In this document: piece after piece, positions 28,066-36,146 of the stretch | How the letters are laid out: every line of letters begins with the position of its first letter | Position numbering within the stretch: position 1 is the first letter of the stretch | Assembly: GCF_000423425.1 (NCBI RefSeq) | Contig: NZ_AUHY01000009.1 | Coordinates: 1 to 64,000, forward strand | Length of the DNA: 64,000 bases | Direction: 5' to 3' | DNA from: Meiothermus rufus DSM 22234 | GTDB lineage: Bacteria > Deinococcota > Deinococci > Deinococcales > Thermaceae | The notes under the pieces: model-generated | What the model saw: only the letters and a program-made list of their open reading frames with translations | Told to the model about the DNA's origin: nothing | Database searches by the model: none | Translations under genes and position numbers: made by a program

Positions 28066-29307
28066 TTAGCCCTGTTCCAGTATCCAGCGCATGGTCTTGT
28101 CGGCCAGCCGATCCAGGGCCTGCACCGCCAGCTCGAGGTGCTCCTCCTTGGTGTCCTCGATTTTGTTGTGGCTGATGCCGTGTAGGCTCTGCACAAACAG
28201 CATCACCGTGGGGATGCCCGCCCGGGCCACCTCGGCGGCGTCGTGCAGCGGCCCCGAGGGCAGGCGGTAGGAAACCCCCGCCACCTCGCGGATGGCCTCG
28301 TCGCACAGCTCGATGAGGGTGGGATGGAAGGGAATCGGCTCGATATTCCAGATACGGCTCCACTCCACGGTGCAGCCCTCCTCGCGGGCGAAGCGCTCGC
28401 TGGCCTCGCGGGCCTCGGCCAGCATCTGGGCCAGAATGCCGGGGTCGAGGTCGCGCTGATCCAAGGTGCACTCGCAGCGGCCCACCACCGCGGTCACGAT
28501 GCCGGGAAAAGTTTTTACGCTACCCATGGTGCAAACTGCATCGGGGTGCTTCATGGCAATAGGGCGAATCTCCAGCGCCAGCTTGGCCGCTGCCGCCAGG
28601 GCATCCCGCCTGCGGTTCATGGGGGTCGAACCGGAGTGGGCCTCCTGGCCATAGAAGGTGATCTGGTGGCGTTCAACCCCCTTGGTGCCCAGCACTACCC
28701 CCAGGGGTAGGCCCTTATCTAAGAGCACCGGGCCTTGCTCGATGTGGAGCTCGAGGTAGGCCGCAGCGTTCTTCTGCTCGGCTTGGGCCTCGGGAAAGCG
28801 GTCTATCTCCACCCCGCAGCGCCTCAGGGCATCCTCCAGGCGGATGCCGTCCTTGTCGGTGCGGCCCCGGTCGGCCTCGATGGTGTGCGTGCCGGCAAAG
28901 GCCGAGGAACCCAGTAGGCTGCGACCAAAACGGGCCCCCTCCTCGTCGGCCCAGTCCACCAGGCGCACGGTAACCGGGGGGTTGCCCCGGTACTCCTGGG
29001 CGATGCGGCGCAGCACCTCGAGGCCAGCCAGCACATTCAAGCAGCCATCCAACCACCCCCCATTAGGCACGGAGTCCAGATGACCGCCGATCAAAAGGGC
29101 CTTCTCGCGCTGTCCCGGCAGGGTCACCCAGTTGTTGCCTGCCGCGTCGTAGTGCTGCTCGACAGGTAAGCCCTTCAGCTTAGCGTTGAACCATTCGCGC
29201 GCTTTGAGCCAGGTATCGGTCCAGGCAACCCGCTGGGCCCCGTTTTCATCGCTGGTGAGTTCCCGTAGTTCCTTGAGTTCGGCAATGGTGCGTCTGGGCT
29301 CGAGCAT
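28066..29307 (-). CDS. M20 family N-carbamoyl amidohydrolase (probable beta-ureidopropionase)
   Basis: The 413-residue metal-dependent enzyme belongs to the HyuC/allantoate amidohydrolase group of peptidase family M20. Dinuclear-metal ligands are visible in GGHLDSVPNGGWLDGCLNV (His, Asp), DWADEEGARFG (Glu), YLELHIEQGP (His) and SLHGISHNK (His). Next to dihydropyrimidinase and PreAT it most likely cleaves N-carbamoyl-beta-alanine to beta-alanine, ammonia and CO2; allantoate or carbamoyl amino acids are alternatives. AAAAGGAG lies just upstream of ATG 29307. A hairpin terminator (29324-29353) lies only 16 bases before the start, so it depends on readthrough. Confidence 0.9.
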   Translation of the reverse strand: MLEPRRTIAELKELRELTSDENGAQRVAWTDTWLKAREWFNAKLKGLPVEQHYDAAGNNWVTLPGQREKALLIGGHLDSVPNGGWLDGCLNVLAGLEVLRRIAQEYRGNPPVTVRLVDWADEEGARFGRSLLGSSAFAGTHTIEADRGRTDKDGIRLEDALRRCGVEIDRFPEAQAEQKNAAAYLELHIEQGPVLLDKGLPLGVVLGTKGVERHQITFYGQEAHSGSTPMNRRRDALAAAAKLALEIRPIAMKHPDAVCTMGSVKTFPGIVTAVVGRCECTLDQRDLDPGILAQMLAEAREASERFAREEGCTVEWSRIWNIEPIPFHPTLIELCDEAIREVAGVSYRLPSGPLHDAAEVARAGIPTVMLFVQSLHGISHNKIEDTKEEHLELAVQALDRLADKTMRWILEQG

Positions 29308-29323
29308 ACCCTTCTCCTTTTGG

Positions 29324-29353
29324 AAAAAATGGGGGCGACCCAGGCCGCCCCCA
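29324..29353 (-). terminator. Intra-operon terminator between transporter SBP and amidase genes
   Basis: On the minus strand TGGGGGCG (29346-29353) and CGCCCCCA (29330-29337) form a perfect 8-bp stem with an 8-base loop, followed by six T (29324-29329). It lies 87 bases after the SBP stop and 16 bases before the amidase start, so some or all transcription should stop after the binding-protein gene. Confidence 0.75.
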
Positions 29354-29440
29354 AAGCTTCAAGCTGAGCAATTCCTGCCAACAGCCATCCCTAGGGAGCG
29401 CTTATCGGGGCTTCCCACGGCGCAGACATCTAGCGCTCGC

Positions 29441-30526
29441 CTAGCGGTAATCTCCGGCCCGTTTCCCGGTGGCCATCTCCCAGGGGCCATAGTCCACCGT
29501 GGCAGCTGGCGGGTCGCGGGTCAGAATGCCCTGCTCCCGCAACAGCCGCACCGAAGCCTGGTAGTCGGCAGGCACCAAGAAGCCAGCCCAGCCCTTGGCC
29601 GTAGCCCCGGCGTTGTATAGCTTGGCAATCTCGGCCATCTGCCAGGTCTGGTGCCCCTTGGCATCCGCGCGGGTACCAGAACCTTTGCAGGTGTTGCCAC
29701 AGAAGGGCAGCACATACTTCTCTACCGTCTCGGCCTGGTTGGCCACTGCCCAGTTCCAACCTTGAAGGGTGGCCCGGATGAGCCGTGCGGCTACCTGGCG
29801 CCCGGTGAGGCCCGAGCCTTTGAAGTTGCGGTCGTTGAGCACCCGCTCGGTGGTGAAGATGAGGTCCTCGAGCAGGTTAATGCCCTGATCGGGCAGCTTA
29901 AACACATCGACTTTGCTCTCGTCGTAGCCCAGGCCGGCGATTTGGTTGACCTCGTTGTAAATCATGGCCGAGACCAGCTGTACCTTGTCTGGGAAAACCA
30001 AAGCTGGGTCGAAAGGATAGGTGACCGCGGTCACATCGGGGTTAGTGGCCCTGGGATCGAGCGAGCTGGTCAGGCCACACTTGCGGAACAGGGCCACCGC
30101 CGGGTACTCGTTGCCCGAGGGCCAGACCCCCACGCTTTTACCCTTGAGGTCGCGGCACAAATCCCGGATACCGGTGGACTTCAGGGCCACTAGGGTAAAG
30201 CCCGAGCGCTGGAAAATCTGGGCGATGTGCACCACTGGAATGCCCCGCTCGCGGGCGGTGAGCAGATCGGCAATCCAGGTAGTACCAAAGTCGGCAGCAC
30301 CGGACTGCACCACCTGAATAGGCGACTGGTCGCCAGCAGGCAGCAGCGTGACATCCAAACCCTGGGCGCGATAGAAGCCCCGCTCCTTGGCTACGAAGAA
30401 CCCGGCGAACTGCGCCTGGGGAAACCACTTGAGCTGCAGGTTCACCTTCACTAGGTTCTGCTGCGCACTGGCCAGCGATACCAGCGCAAAAACCACCAGT
30501 GCCGCGAAGACCGACCACTTCTTCAT
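29441..30526 (-). CDS. ABC transporter substrate-binding protein, NMT1/THI5-like
   Basis: The 361-residue protein has a Sec signal peptide (MKKWSVFAALVVFALVSLAS, cleavage near ASA-Q). The NMT1/THI5 fold follows with KVNLQLKWFPQAQFAGFFVA, GDQSPIQVVQSGAADFGT and GKSVGVWPSGNEYPAVALFR. Relatives bind pyrimidines such as HMP, riboflavin or taurine-like ligands. The context suggests uracil/thymine or a related pyrimidine; this is an inference. Several Cys occur in the C-terminal half (FCGNTCKG). ATG 30526 has AAAAGGAGG upstream. It has its own promoter-like sequence and a terminator directly after it, so it can be made in excess over the permeases. Confidence 0.88.
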   Translation of the reverse strand: MKKWSVFAALVVFALVSLASAQQNLVKVNLQLKWFPQAQFAGFFVAKERGFYRAQGLDVTLLPAGDQSPIQVVQSGAADFGTTWIADLLTARERGIPVVHIAQIFQRSGFTLVALKSTGIRDLCRDLKGKSVGVWPSGNEYPAVALFRKCGLTSSLDPRATNPDVTAVTYPFDPALVFPDKVQLVSAMIYNEVNQIAGLGYDESKVDVFKLPDQGINLLEDLIFTTERVLNDRNFKGSGLTGRQVAARLIRATLQGWNWAVANQAETVEKYVLPFCGNTCKGSGTRADAKGHQTWQMAEIAKLYNAGATAKGWAGFLVPADYQASVRLLREQGILTRDPPAATVDYGPWEMATGKRAGDYR

Positions 30527-30561
30527 TTCTGCCTCCTTTTTGCCAGACTGCTTCAAAAGCT

Positions 30562-30592
30562 AGCCTAACCCAGCCCACGCACCTTCTGTCAA
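30562..30592 (-). promoter_or_regulatory. Internal promoter before the SBP gene
   Basis: A perfect TTGACA (30587-30592, minus strand) is followed after 18-19 bp by TTAGGC/TAGGCT (30562-30568). The start would lie about 25-30 bases before the ATG. A short inverted repeat AAGCC-AA-GGCTT (30591-30602) abuts the -35 box. Confidence 0.45.
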
Positions 30593-30632
30593 GCCAAGGC
30601 TTCCACCCCCTTTAGCAAGCCAAGACCTATTC

Positions 30633-31598
30633 CTAACGGTAGGAAACATGCCATCCAGTTAGCCTCCGCTCTATCCATGCCACCAGGTTGTACCAGGCAA
30701 TGCCCACCAGCGAGGCCACAATAATGGCCGACCACACGATGTCGAAGCCGAAGCGGCCTGCCTCGATCTGAATGCGAAACCCCAGGCCCTGCCCATTGGC
30801 CCCAAAAAATTCGCCCACGATAGCCCCAATCATGGCCAGGGTGGTGCCCAGCTTGAGGGCGTTGAAGATAAAAGGGAGCGCGTTGGGCAGCCTTAGCCAG
30901 CGATACTGCTGCAGTTCCCCTGCGGCATAGGAGCGCATCAGATCGAGGGAGAGTGGGCTGACCTCGGTCAGTCCGCGGAAGGTGTTGACCACCATCGGGA
31001 AGAACACTGTGATGGCCACAATGGCGGCCTTGGAAGGCCAGTCGATACCCATCATCTTGACCAACACCGGGGCCAAGGCCACGATGGGGATGCTGCTAAA
31101 AATGGTGGCATAGGGCAACAGCCCCCGCTCCAGAAACACATATCGGCTCACCAGCAAAGCGGTTATCACCCCCAGACTACAGCCGATCAGATACCCGATC
31201 AGCGCTTCGAGCACCACCGTCTGGAAAGCATCGCGCAACAAGACATCCCGCACCGCCAGCAGGGTCGAAAGCACCCGGCTGGGGGTGGGAATGAGGCCTG
31301 GGGGTACCTGGTAGGCCCGCAGCCAGGCCTCCGCCAGGATCAGGATCAGCAAAAGGGTCAGGGCTGCCGGGGTGAAGCCGACAAGGGGATTGGGGGTGTG
31401 GGCAAACTGCTGGGCCACCCGGCCAAGGCCCAACAAAGCCAGAAGCCCCCCCAAGACGAGGAGCAGTTTATGCCCCTGGGAGGCTGGCTCGAGCTGATGC
31501 CACCAAGCCGCGATGAACCAAAGCAGCAAGGCAAACCCCACCAGCAGCAAGGCCCAACCCCAAAGAGCCGAGGGCCGCGCCAGACGGGGTGGAAGCAT
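30633..31598 (-). CDS. ABC transporter permease (BPD type)
   Basis: The 321-residue inner-membrane protein belongs to the SsuC/ThiX-type family. The first ~90 residues contain extra hydrophobic helices (WGWALLLVGFALLLWFIAAW). The conserved permease core begins near IPTPSRVLSTLLAV and includes the EAA-like cytoplasmic loop (SLDLMRSYAAGELQQYRWLR, LPNALPFIFNALKLG) that contacts the ATPase. The ATG at 31598 overlaps the stop of the other permease gene (ATGA) and has GGAGGGGG upstream. The two permeases presumably form a heterodimer. Confidence 0.9.
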   Translation of the reverse strand: MLPPRLARPSALWGWALLLVGFALLLWFIAAWWHQLEPASQGHKLLLVLGGLLALLGLGRVAQQFAHTPNPLVGFTPAALTLLLILILAEAWLRAYQVPPGLIPTPSRVLSTLLAVRDVLLRDAFQTVVLEALIGYLIGCSLGVITALLVSRYVFLERGLLPYATIFSSIPIVALAPVLVKMMGIDWPSKAAIVAITVFFPMVVNTFRGLTEVSPLSLDLMRSYAAGELQQYRWLRLPNALPFIFNALKLGTTLAMIGAIVGEFFGANGQGLGFRIQIEAGRFGFDIVWSAIIVASLVGIAWYNLVAWIERRLTGWHVSYR

Positions 31599-32482
31599 CA
31601 CCGCCCCCCTCCTTCCCGCTGCGGCACCCGGCGCCATGGGGTAGCCAGATGCTCGACCCAGTTCACCAAGGCCACCAACAGGATGCCCAGTGCGGCTGAG
31701 GAGAGCATGATGACCCACATGGCCACCACATCCGAGGCCCTCGAGTTTTCCGCCAGCATCTTGCCAATACCCTGGAAGCTGATGGTGGAAATCTCGGCCA
31801 CTATCGCTCCTATCAGCGCCGCCGTCATGGCCACCTTGAAAGCGGTAAACAAATAGGGCACCGAGGCCGGGAAGCGCAGCTTGAGGTAGGTCTGCCAGCT
31901 ACTGGCATTGTAGGTTTTCATCAGGTCCAGGCTGAGGGGGTCGGGGCTTTTGAGCCCCTTAGCCACCCCTATGGTGATGGGGAAAAAAGCAATGTAAGCC
32001 GCAATGATGGCCTTGGGCAACCAGCCTTGCACCCCATACTGGCCCAACACCACCACCAGCATGGGGGCAATGGCGATGATGGGCACGGTCTGCGAGGCTA
32101 CAATCCAGGGCAGAAGCGAGCGCTCGAAGGCCCGGGAAGCCACCATCCCAATGGCAAAAAAGAACCCCAGCATGGCTGCTAAAAGCAGGCCCACCAGGGT
32201 CTCGAGAGCCGTCACCGCCGCGTTGAGGGGAATGGCGCTCTGAGAGTTGAGAGGAAACATCAGGTTGCCAAAGCCCTGCCAGAGCTGCTGTGGCGAGGGC
32301 AGCACGGGGCTACGCAGCTGGGTAGCACACTCCAGGGCTGTTTTGCAGGGGAGGACTGCCCCGGTGTCCAAGGCCCGCTGGGCTGCCGGAATGTTGGCCA
32401 GGTACATCAGGGGCCAGTACAACACCAACACCACCAAGGCCACCACCAGCATGGGCACCAGATTGGGCGATAGGCGCAACAT
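31598..32482 (-). CDS. ABC transporter permease (BPD type)
   Basis: The second permease, 294 residues, has about six transmembrane helices. A periplasmic segment between helices 1 and 2 holds two Cys (LPCKTALECATQL). The EAA-type loop is KSPDPLSLDLMKTYNASSWQ followed by TYLKLRFPASVPYLF. It pairs with the downstream permease. Start ATG 32482 has AAGGGG five bases upstream; GTG 32485 is one codon earlier. It begins 9 bases after the ATPase stop. Confidence 0.9.
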   Translation of the reverse strand: MLRLSPNLVPMLVVALVVLVLYWPLMYLANIPAAQRALDTGAVLPCKTALECATQLRSPVLPSPQQLWQGFGNLMFPLNSQSAIPLNAAVTALETLVGLLLAAMLGFFFAIGMVASRAFERSLLPWIVASQTVPIIAIAPMLVVVLGQYGVQGWLPKAIIAAYIAFFPITIGVAKGLKSPDPLSLDLMKTYNASSWQTYLKLRFPASVPYLFTAFKVAMTAALIGAIVAEISTISFQGIGKMLAENSRASDVVAMWVIMLSSAALGILLVALVNWVEHLATPWRRVPQREGGGR

Positions 32483-32491
32483 CACATCCCC

Positions 32492-33316
32492 TTACTCGCT
32501 TACCTCGAAACCGTGCCCCTTGCGCAAGGCCTCGCGCACCAGGGTGGCGATCTCGAAGAAGCGGGTGGTCTCGCGGGTCTCGAAGTTGCGCGGCTGCGGC
32601 AGGTCCACCGGGATCACGGTCTCGATCTTGCCGGGGCGCGGGGTCATGACCACGATGCGCGTGGAGAGGAACACCGCCTCGGGGATGGAGTGGGTGACGA
32701 AGATGATGGTCTTGCCGGTCTCGCGCCACAGCCGCAAGAGCTCGAGGTTGAGGTTCTCCCGCGTGATCTCGTCGAGCGCGCCGAAGGGCTCGTCCATGAA
32801 CAGGAGCTGCGGGTCGAAGGCCAGCGCGCGGGCGATGCTCACCCGCTGCTGCATCCCGCCCGAGAGCTGCCAGGGGTAGTGGCGGGCGAACTTCCCCAGC
32901 CCCACCAGCGCCAGCATGCGCTCGGCGCGGGGTTTGTGCTCGGCCTTGGGCACGCCCATCACCTCCAGCGGCAGCATCACGTTCTGCAGCACGGTGCGCC
33001 ACTCCATCAGGGTAGGGGCCTGGAAGACGTAGCCGTAGGCCCGGCTCTTGCGCGCCTCCTCCGGGGTCTTTCCCCCGATTCGAATGCTGCCCGCACTGGG
33101 CTGGATCAGATCGGCCAACAGGCGCAACAGGGTGGTTTTGCCGCAGCCCGAAGGCCCAATCAGGCTGATGAACTCGCCCTGGGCAATCTCGAGGTTGGCT
33201 TCCTTCAAGGCCACCGTACCGTTGGGGAAAACCATCGAAACGTCACGCACCGAAACCAGCGTAGCGCCGGGTGGTGCTGGAACTTGGGGATGAGGGGTAT
33301 GCGGTTGCTTCATCAT
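32492..33316 (-). CDS. ABC transporter ATP-binding protein (SsuB/TauB/ThiZ-like)
   Basis: The 274-residue ATPase energises the two permeases. It has Walker A GPSGCGKTT, Q-loop YVFQAPTLMEW, signature QLSGGMQQRVSIARAL, Walker B LLFMDEPFGALD and the switch His in VTHSIPEA. Start ATG 33316 (or the adjacent ATG 33313) has AGGAACGC upstream. The part from about 32510 to 33060 has visibly higher GC at third positions, with runs of GCG and CGC codons, than both its own N-terminal third and the neighbouring genes. That suggests a mosaic gene. Confidence 0.92.
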   Translation of the reverse strand: MMKQPHTPHPQVPAPPGATLVSVRDVSMVFPNGTVALKEANLEIAQGEFISLIGPSGCGKTTLLRLLADLIQPSAGSIRIGGKTPEEARKSRAYGYVFQAPTLMEWRTVLQNVMLPLEVMGVPKAEHKPRAERMLALVGLGKFARHYPWQLSGGMQQRVSIARALAFDPQLLFMDEPFGALDEITRENLNLELLRLWRETGKTIIFVTHSIPEAVFLSTRIVVMTPRPGKIETVIPVDLPQPRNFETRETTRFFEIATLVREALRKGHGFEVSE

Positions 33317-33326
33317 GCGTTCCTGC

Positions 33327-33971
33327 CTAGCTGTGCTTGCTGCCGGTAAGGGCCGTGGTAAACCCCAGGCCCATGTAGACACCCCCGGTAATCCAGCGCC
33401 CCCGGGCGGCCAGATGGGGGATATGGGCCTTCTGCCGTAGCCAGTGCCCCAGCGAACTGGACAACAAGGCATAGGTACTATCGCTGAGTAGGGCCAGGGA
33501 GATGAACACCAGCCCTAAAAACAAAAACTGAAGCCACGCCGCCCCACGCGCCGGGTCTACAAACTGGGGCAAGAAGGCCAAAAAGAATAGCGCTGTTTTG
33601 GGGTTGAGGGCGTTGACCACAAAGCCTTGCCAGAAGATTTGCGGCAGAGACTGGCGCCTGAGGAGGCTGGGCTCGAGGGGTTCGCGGGCCAACCAGGTGC
33701 GTAGGCCTATGTACACCAGATAGGCCGCCCCAGCAAACTTGACCAGGTTGAAAAGCAAAGCGCTGGAAAAAAGGAGGGCTGAAAGACCCAGGGTAGCCAT
33801 CAAAACGTGTACCATCCCCCCACACTGGATTCCCGCCACGCTGGCCAAGCCCGCTGCCCGCCCTTGCGAGAGGCTCCGGGTAACGATGTAAACCACTGCT
33901 GGCCCTGGAATTACCAGCAGGGCCAGGCTGGCCAGGACGAACAGTAGAAGTTGCTCCGACGGTATCAGCAT
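33327..33971 (-). CDS. LysE/RhtB family exporter
   Basis: This 214-residue, six-helix exporter has the family's N-terminal pattern LVIPGPAVVYIVTRSLSQGR and the central NPKTALFFLAFLPQFV. LysE/RhtB proteins export amino acids or related compounds. In this operon it might export an end product such as beta-alanine, but specificity cannot be read from sequence. The gap to the ATPase gene is only 10 bases. AAGGGA lies upstream of ATG 33971. The 107 bases between this gene and dihydropyrimidinase contain an isolated TACAAT (34029-34034, minus). Confidence 0.85.
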   Translation of the reverse strand: MLIPSEQLLLFVLASLALLVIPGPAVVYIVTRSLSQGRAAGLASVAGIQCGGMVHVLMATLGLSALLFSSALLFNLVKFAGAAYLVYIGLRTWLAREPLEPSLLRRQSLPQIFWQGFVVNALNPKTALFFLAFLPQFVDPARGAAWLQFLFLGLVFISLALLSDSTYALLSSSLGHWLRQKAHIPHLAARGRWITGGVYMGLGFTTALTGSKHS

Positions 33972-34078
33972 CCAAATCCCTTCCCGCTACCCTTTACCGA
34001 AGTGTGCAGCTCTGTAGGAACACCCGTCATTGTACCCGGCCCGGTCGGTCTCGCTGCAGCCACTCCCCAACCCCTGCT

Positions 34079-35458
34079 TCAGAAGTACACTGGCTCCCGC
34101 CGCAGGAAGCGGCCCCACCCTTTCTGGCCCACAAACTGGCCATCCCTGACCGCCAACCGGCCCCGCACCGTCACGTGGACGGGTCGGCCGTCGATCTCAA
34201 AGCCTTCAAAGCCGTTGTAATCGTTGTTCACACTTTGGGTGGCCACCGAAATCCGGCCCCGGTAGGTGGGGTCGTAGACCACCAGGTCGGCGTCGCTGCC
34301 CACCGCGATGGTGCCCTTCCGGGGAAACAGGCCAAAGAGCTTGGCCGCTTTGGTGCTGGCCGCGTCCACAAAGCGGTGGATGTCCAAGGAACCCCGGCTC
34401 ACCCCATAGGTGTAGAGCAGGTTGACCCGGTCCTCGATGGCGGGAATACCGTTGGGAATAGCGGTAAAGGCATCCCTGCCCAGCAGTTTCTGCTCGGTAT
34501 CAAAGGGGCAGTGGTCAGTGCCCACGGTATCGATGAAGCCCTGGGCCAGGGCATCCCACAGCGCTTTCTGGTTGCGCTTGTCGCGCAAAGGCGGCGACAT
34601 GATGTACTTCATGGCCTCCACCCCGCCCCGCTCGGCATAGGTTTTGTCCAGCAGGAAGTGGGGGATCACCGATTCGATGTAGATGGGCACCCCTCGAGCC
34701 TTGGCCCGCAGGGCCGCTTCCAGGGCCGGCTGGCAGGAAAGGTGTACCACATAGCCGGTGGCCCCGGTGTTTTCCAGAAAGGTGGCGAAGCGGTTGGTGC
34801 CCTCAGCCTCCACCGACTCGGGCCGGCTGGGTTCGTGCCACTCGGGGCCGGTCTTGCCCTCGCGCAAAAGCTTCTGCTGCAACTGCCCGACCAACTCGGC
34901 GTTCTCGCAGTGGGCAGTGACGATTACCCCCAGCTCCTTGGCCAAGCACATGGTCTGGTACATCTCGCCGTCTTCCACGCCGAAGAAGTTCTTGTACGAC
35001 AGGAAAATCTTGAAGCTGTTGATGCCGTCGGCCACAATCTCGCGAAGCTGGGCCTCGGTCTTGGGGTCGTACTTGGTGACCGACATGTGGAAGGTGTAGT
35101 CGCAGTAGCTGTGGCCCTCGGCCTTACCCTTCCAGAGGTGGTAGCCCTCGAGGGCATCGTCGGCCCGGCTGGGGCAACACATCTCGATATAGGTGGTGGT
35201 GCCCCCCATCAAAGCCGCCTTGGAGCCAGTCTCGTGGGTATCTTTGGCAAAGGTGGCCATGAAGGGCAGGTAGATGTGCACGTGGGGGTCGATGAAGCCA
35301 GGAAAAACATACTTGCCCGTAGCGTCGATGACCTCTGTTCCCGGCGGGGCCTCCAGGTTCTGGCCGATGCGGGTAATGGTCTCGCCCTCGGCGTAGATAT
35401 CGGCTTTATAGCGGCTATCTGCAGTGACGATTTCACCGTTTTTGATCAGCAGTCCCAT
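34079..35458 (-). CDS. Dihydropyrimidinase (hydantoinase)
   Basis: The 459-residue (approximately) amidohydrolase opens dihydrouracil or dihydrothymine to the N-carbamoyl-beta-amino acid. All metal-site residues are seen: HVH in IDPHVHIYLP, the Lys to be carboxylated in NSFKIFLSYKN, His in VTAHCENAEL, His in YVVHLSCQPA and Asp in VGTDHCPFD. The C-terminal beta-strands (SDADLVVYDPTYRGRISV) complete the fold. ATG 35458 has GGAGGAGTGC upstream. A longer frame runs into the Uma2 gene and is rejected. It lies between PreA and the transporter genes of the pathway. Confidence 0.94.
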   Translation of the reverse strand: MGLLIKNGEIVTADSRYKADIYAEGETITRIGQNLEAPPGTEVIDATGKYVFPGFIDPHVHIYLPFMATFAKDTHETGSKAALMGGTTTYIEMCCPSRADDALEGYHLWKGKAEGHSYCDYTFHMSVTKYDPKTEAQLREIVADGINSFKIFLSYKNFFGVEDGEMYQTMCLAKELGVIVTAHCENAELVGQLQQKLLREGKTGPEWHEPSRPESVEAEGTNRFATFLENTGATGYVVHLSCQPALEAALRAKARGVPIYIESVIPHFLLDKTYAERGGVEAMKYIMSPPLRDKRNQKALWDALAQGFIDTVGTDHCPFDTEQKLLGRDAFTAIPNGIPAIEDRVNLLYTYGVSRGSLDIHRFVDAASTKAAKLFGLFPRKGTIAVGSDADLVVYDPTYRGRISVATQSVNNDYNGFEGFEIDGRPVHVTVRGRLAVRDGQFVGQKGWGRFLRREPVYF

Positions 35459-35505
35459 GCACTCCTCCGTTTGTCGCTTCCCTACAGCCAAGCCTTGGCC
35501 CTCCT

Positions 35506-36078
35506 TCAGGTAAACACCCCGCGGTAAATCTGGGTCAACGAGATGCTCCCACCCAAGCAGGCTAGGCTTATAAGGCCATCCCCAGCCAGGTCCTGCTCCT
35601 GCCAATGCCCTTCTTCATCGCGCCAGCAGTGCCGAACCAGCAGCGTATCCTGATCCACGATGAGGTAGGTCCTAAGCGAGGGTAAGCGGATGTACTCGAG
35701 CTTCTTTTCCCTCAGATCCACAACAGCCGTGGAAGGCGAAAGCACCTCCACCAATAGGCAAGGCTCGGTCTCGTAATACTCGTCAGGCAGTTCCTTGCCA
35801 CACACCACCATCACGTCAGGGTAGTAGATGGCCTTTTCCGTATCGCTGGCCCTAGACTGGCCTATGAAAAGCTTCATATTCGCCTGGTAAACCCGGCAAC
35901 CCGGCGAGGCCAACGATAGAAAATGGGCAGCGATGTTTAAGGCAATTCGGTTGTGCCGGCTGCTGCTGCCCGCCATAGCGTAGACCTGGCCACACACATA
36001 CTCACGGCGCACCGGAGAAGACCGCTCGCTTTGGAGGTACTCCGCAACCGTAACGAACCTGGGCAATGGCTTCAGCAT
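35506..36078 (-). CDS. Uma2 family (DUF820) PD-(D/E)XK nuclease-like protein
   Basis: The 190-residue protein matches Uma2/DUF820 proteins: an N-terminal PRFVTVAEYLQSERSS...RREYVCGQVYAMAGSSSRHN, and the nuclease core YYPDVMVVCGKE followed by CLLVEVLSPST. These genes occur as dispersed multi-copy families in thermophiles and cyanobacteria; function is unproved. It sits inside the pyrimidine operon between preA and dihydropyrimidinase, with which it has no evident functional link. TAGACT at 36085-36090 (minus) lies exactly six bases before the ATG, suggesting its own leaderless transcript. Confidence 0.88.
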   Translation of the reverse strand: MLKPLPRFVTVAEYLQSERSSPVRREYVCGQVYAMAGSSSRHNRIALNIAAHFLSLASPGCRVYQANMKLFIGQSRASDTEKAIYYPDVMVVCGKELPDEYYETEPCLLVEVLSPSTAVVDLREKKLEYIRLPSLRTYLIVDQDTLLVRHCWRDEEGHWQEQDLAGDGLISLACLGGSISLTQIYRGVFT

Positions 36079-36146
36079 AGACCTAGTCTAGCGCTCCCAA
36101 AGCGACTTCCCGGCCAGACAGACACCGCCTAGTAGGGCAAGCCCGT

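Noticed and set aside
32310-33002. Long alternative minus-strand frame over the ATPase gene, encoding an Ala/Arg/Pro-rich product
   Set aside because: It is a consequence of high GC in the overlapping ABC ATPase frame; the ATPase frame has all family motifs.
34004-35527. 507-residue plus-strand open frame opposite dihydropyrimidinase
   Set aside because: Antisense shadow: dihydropyrimidinase on the other strand has every catalytic residue, and this frame has no domain or start signal.
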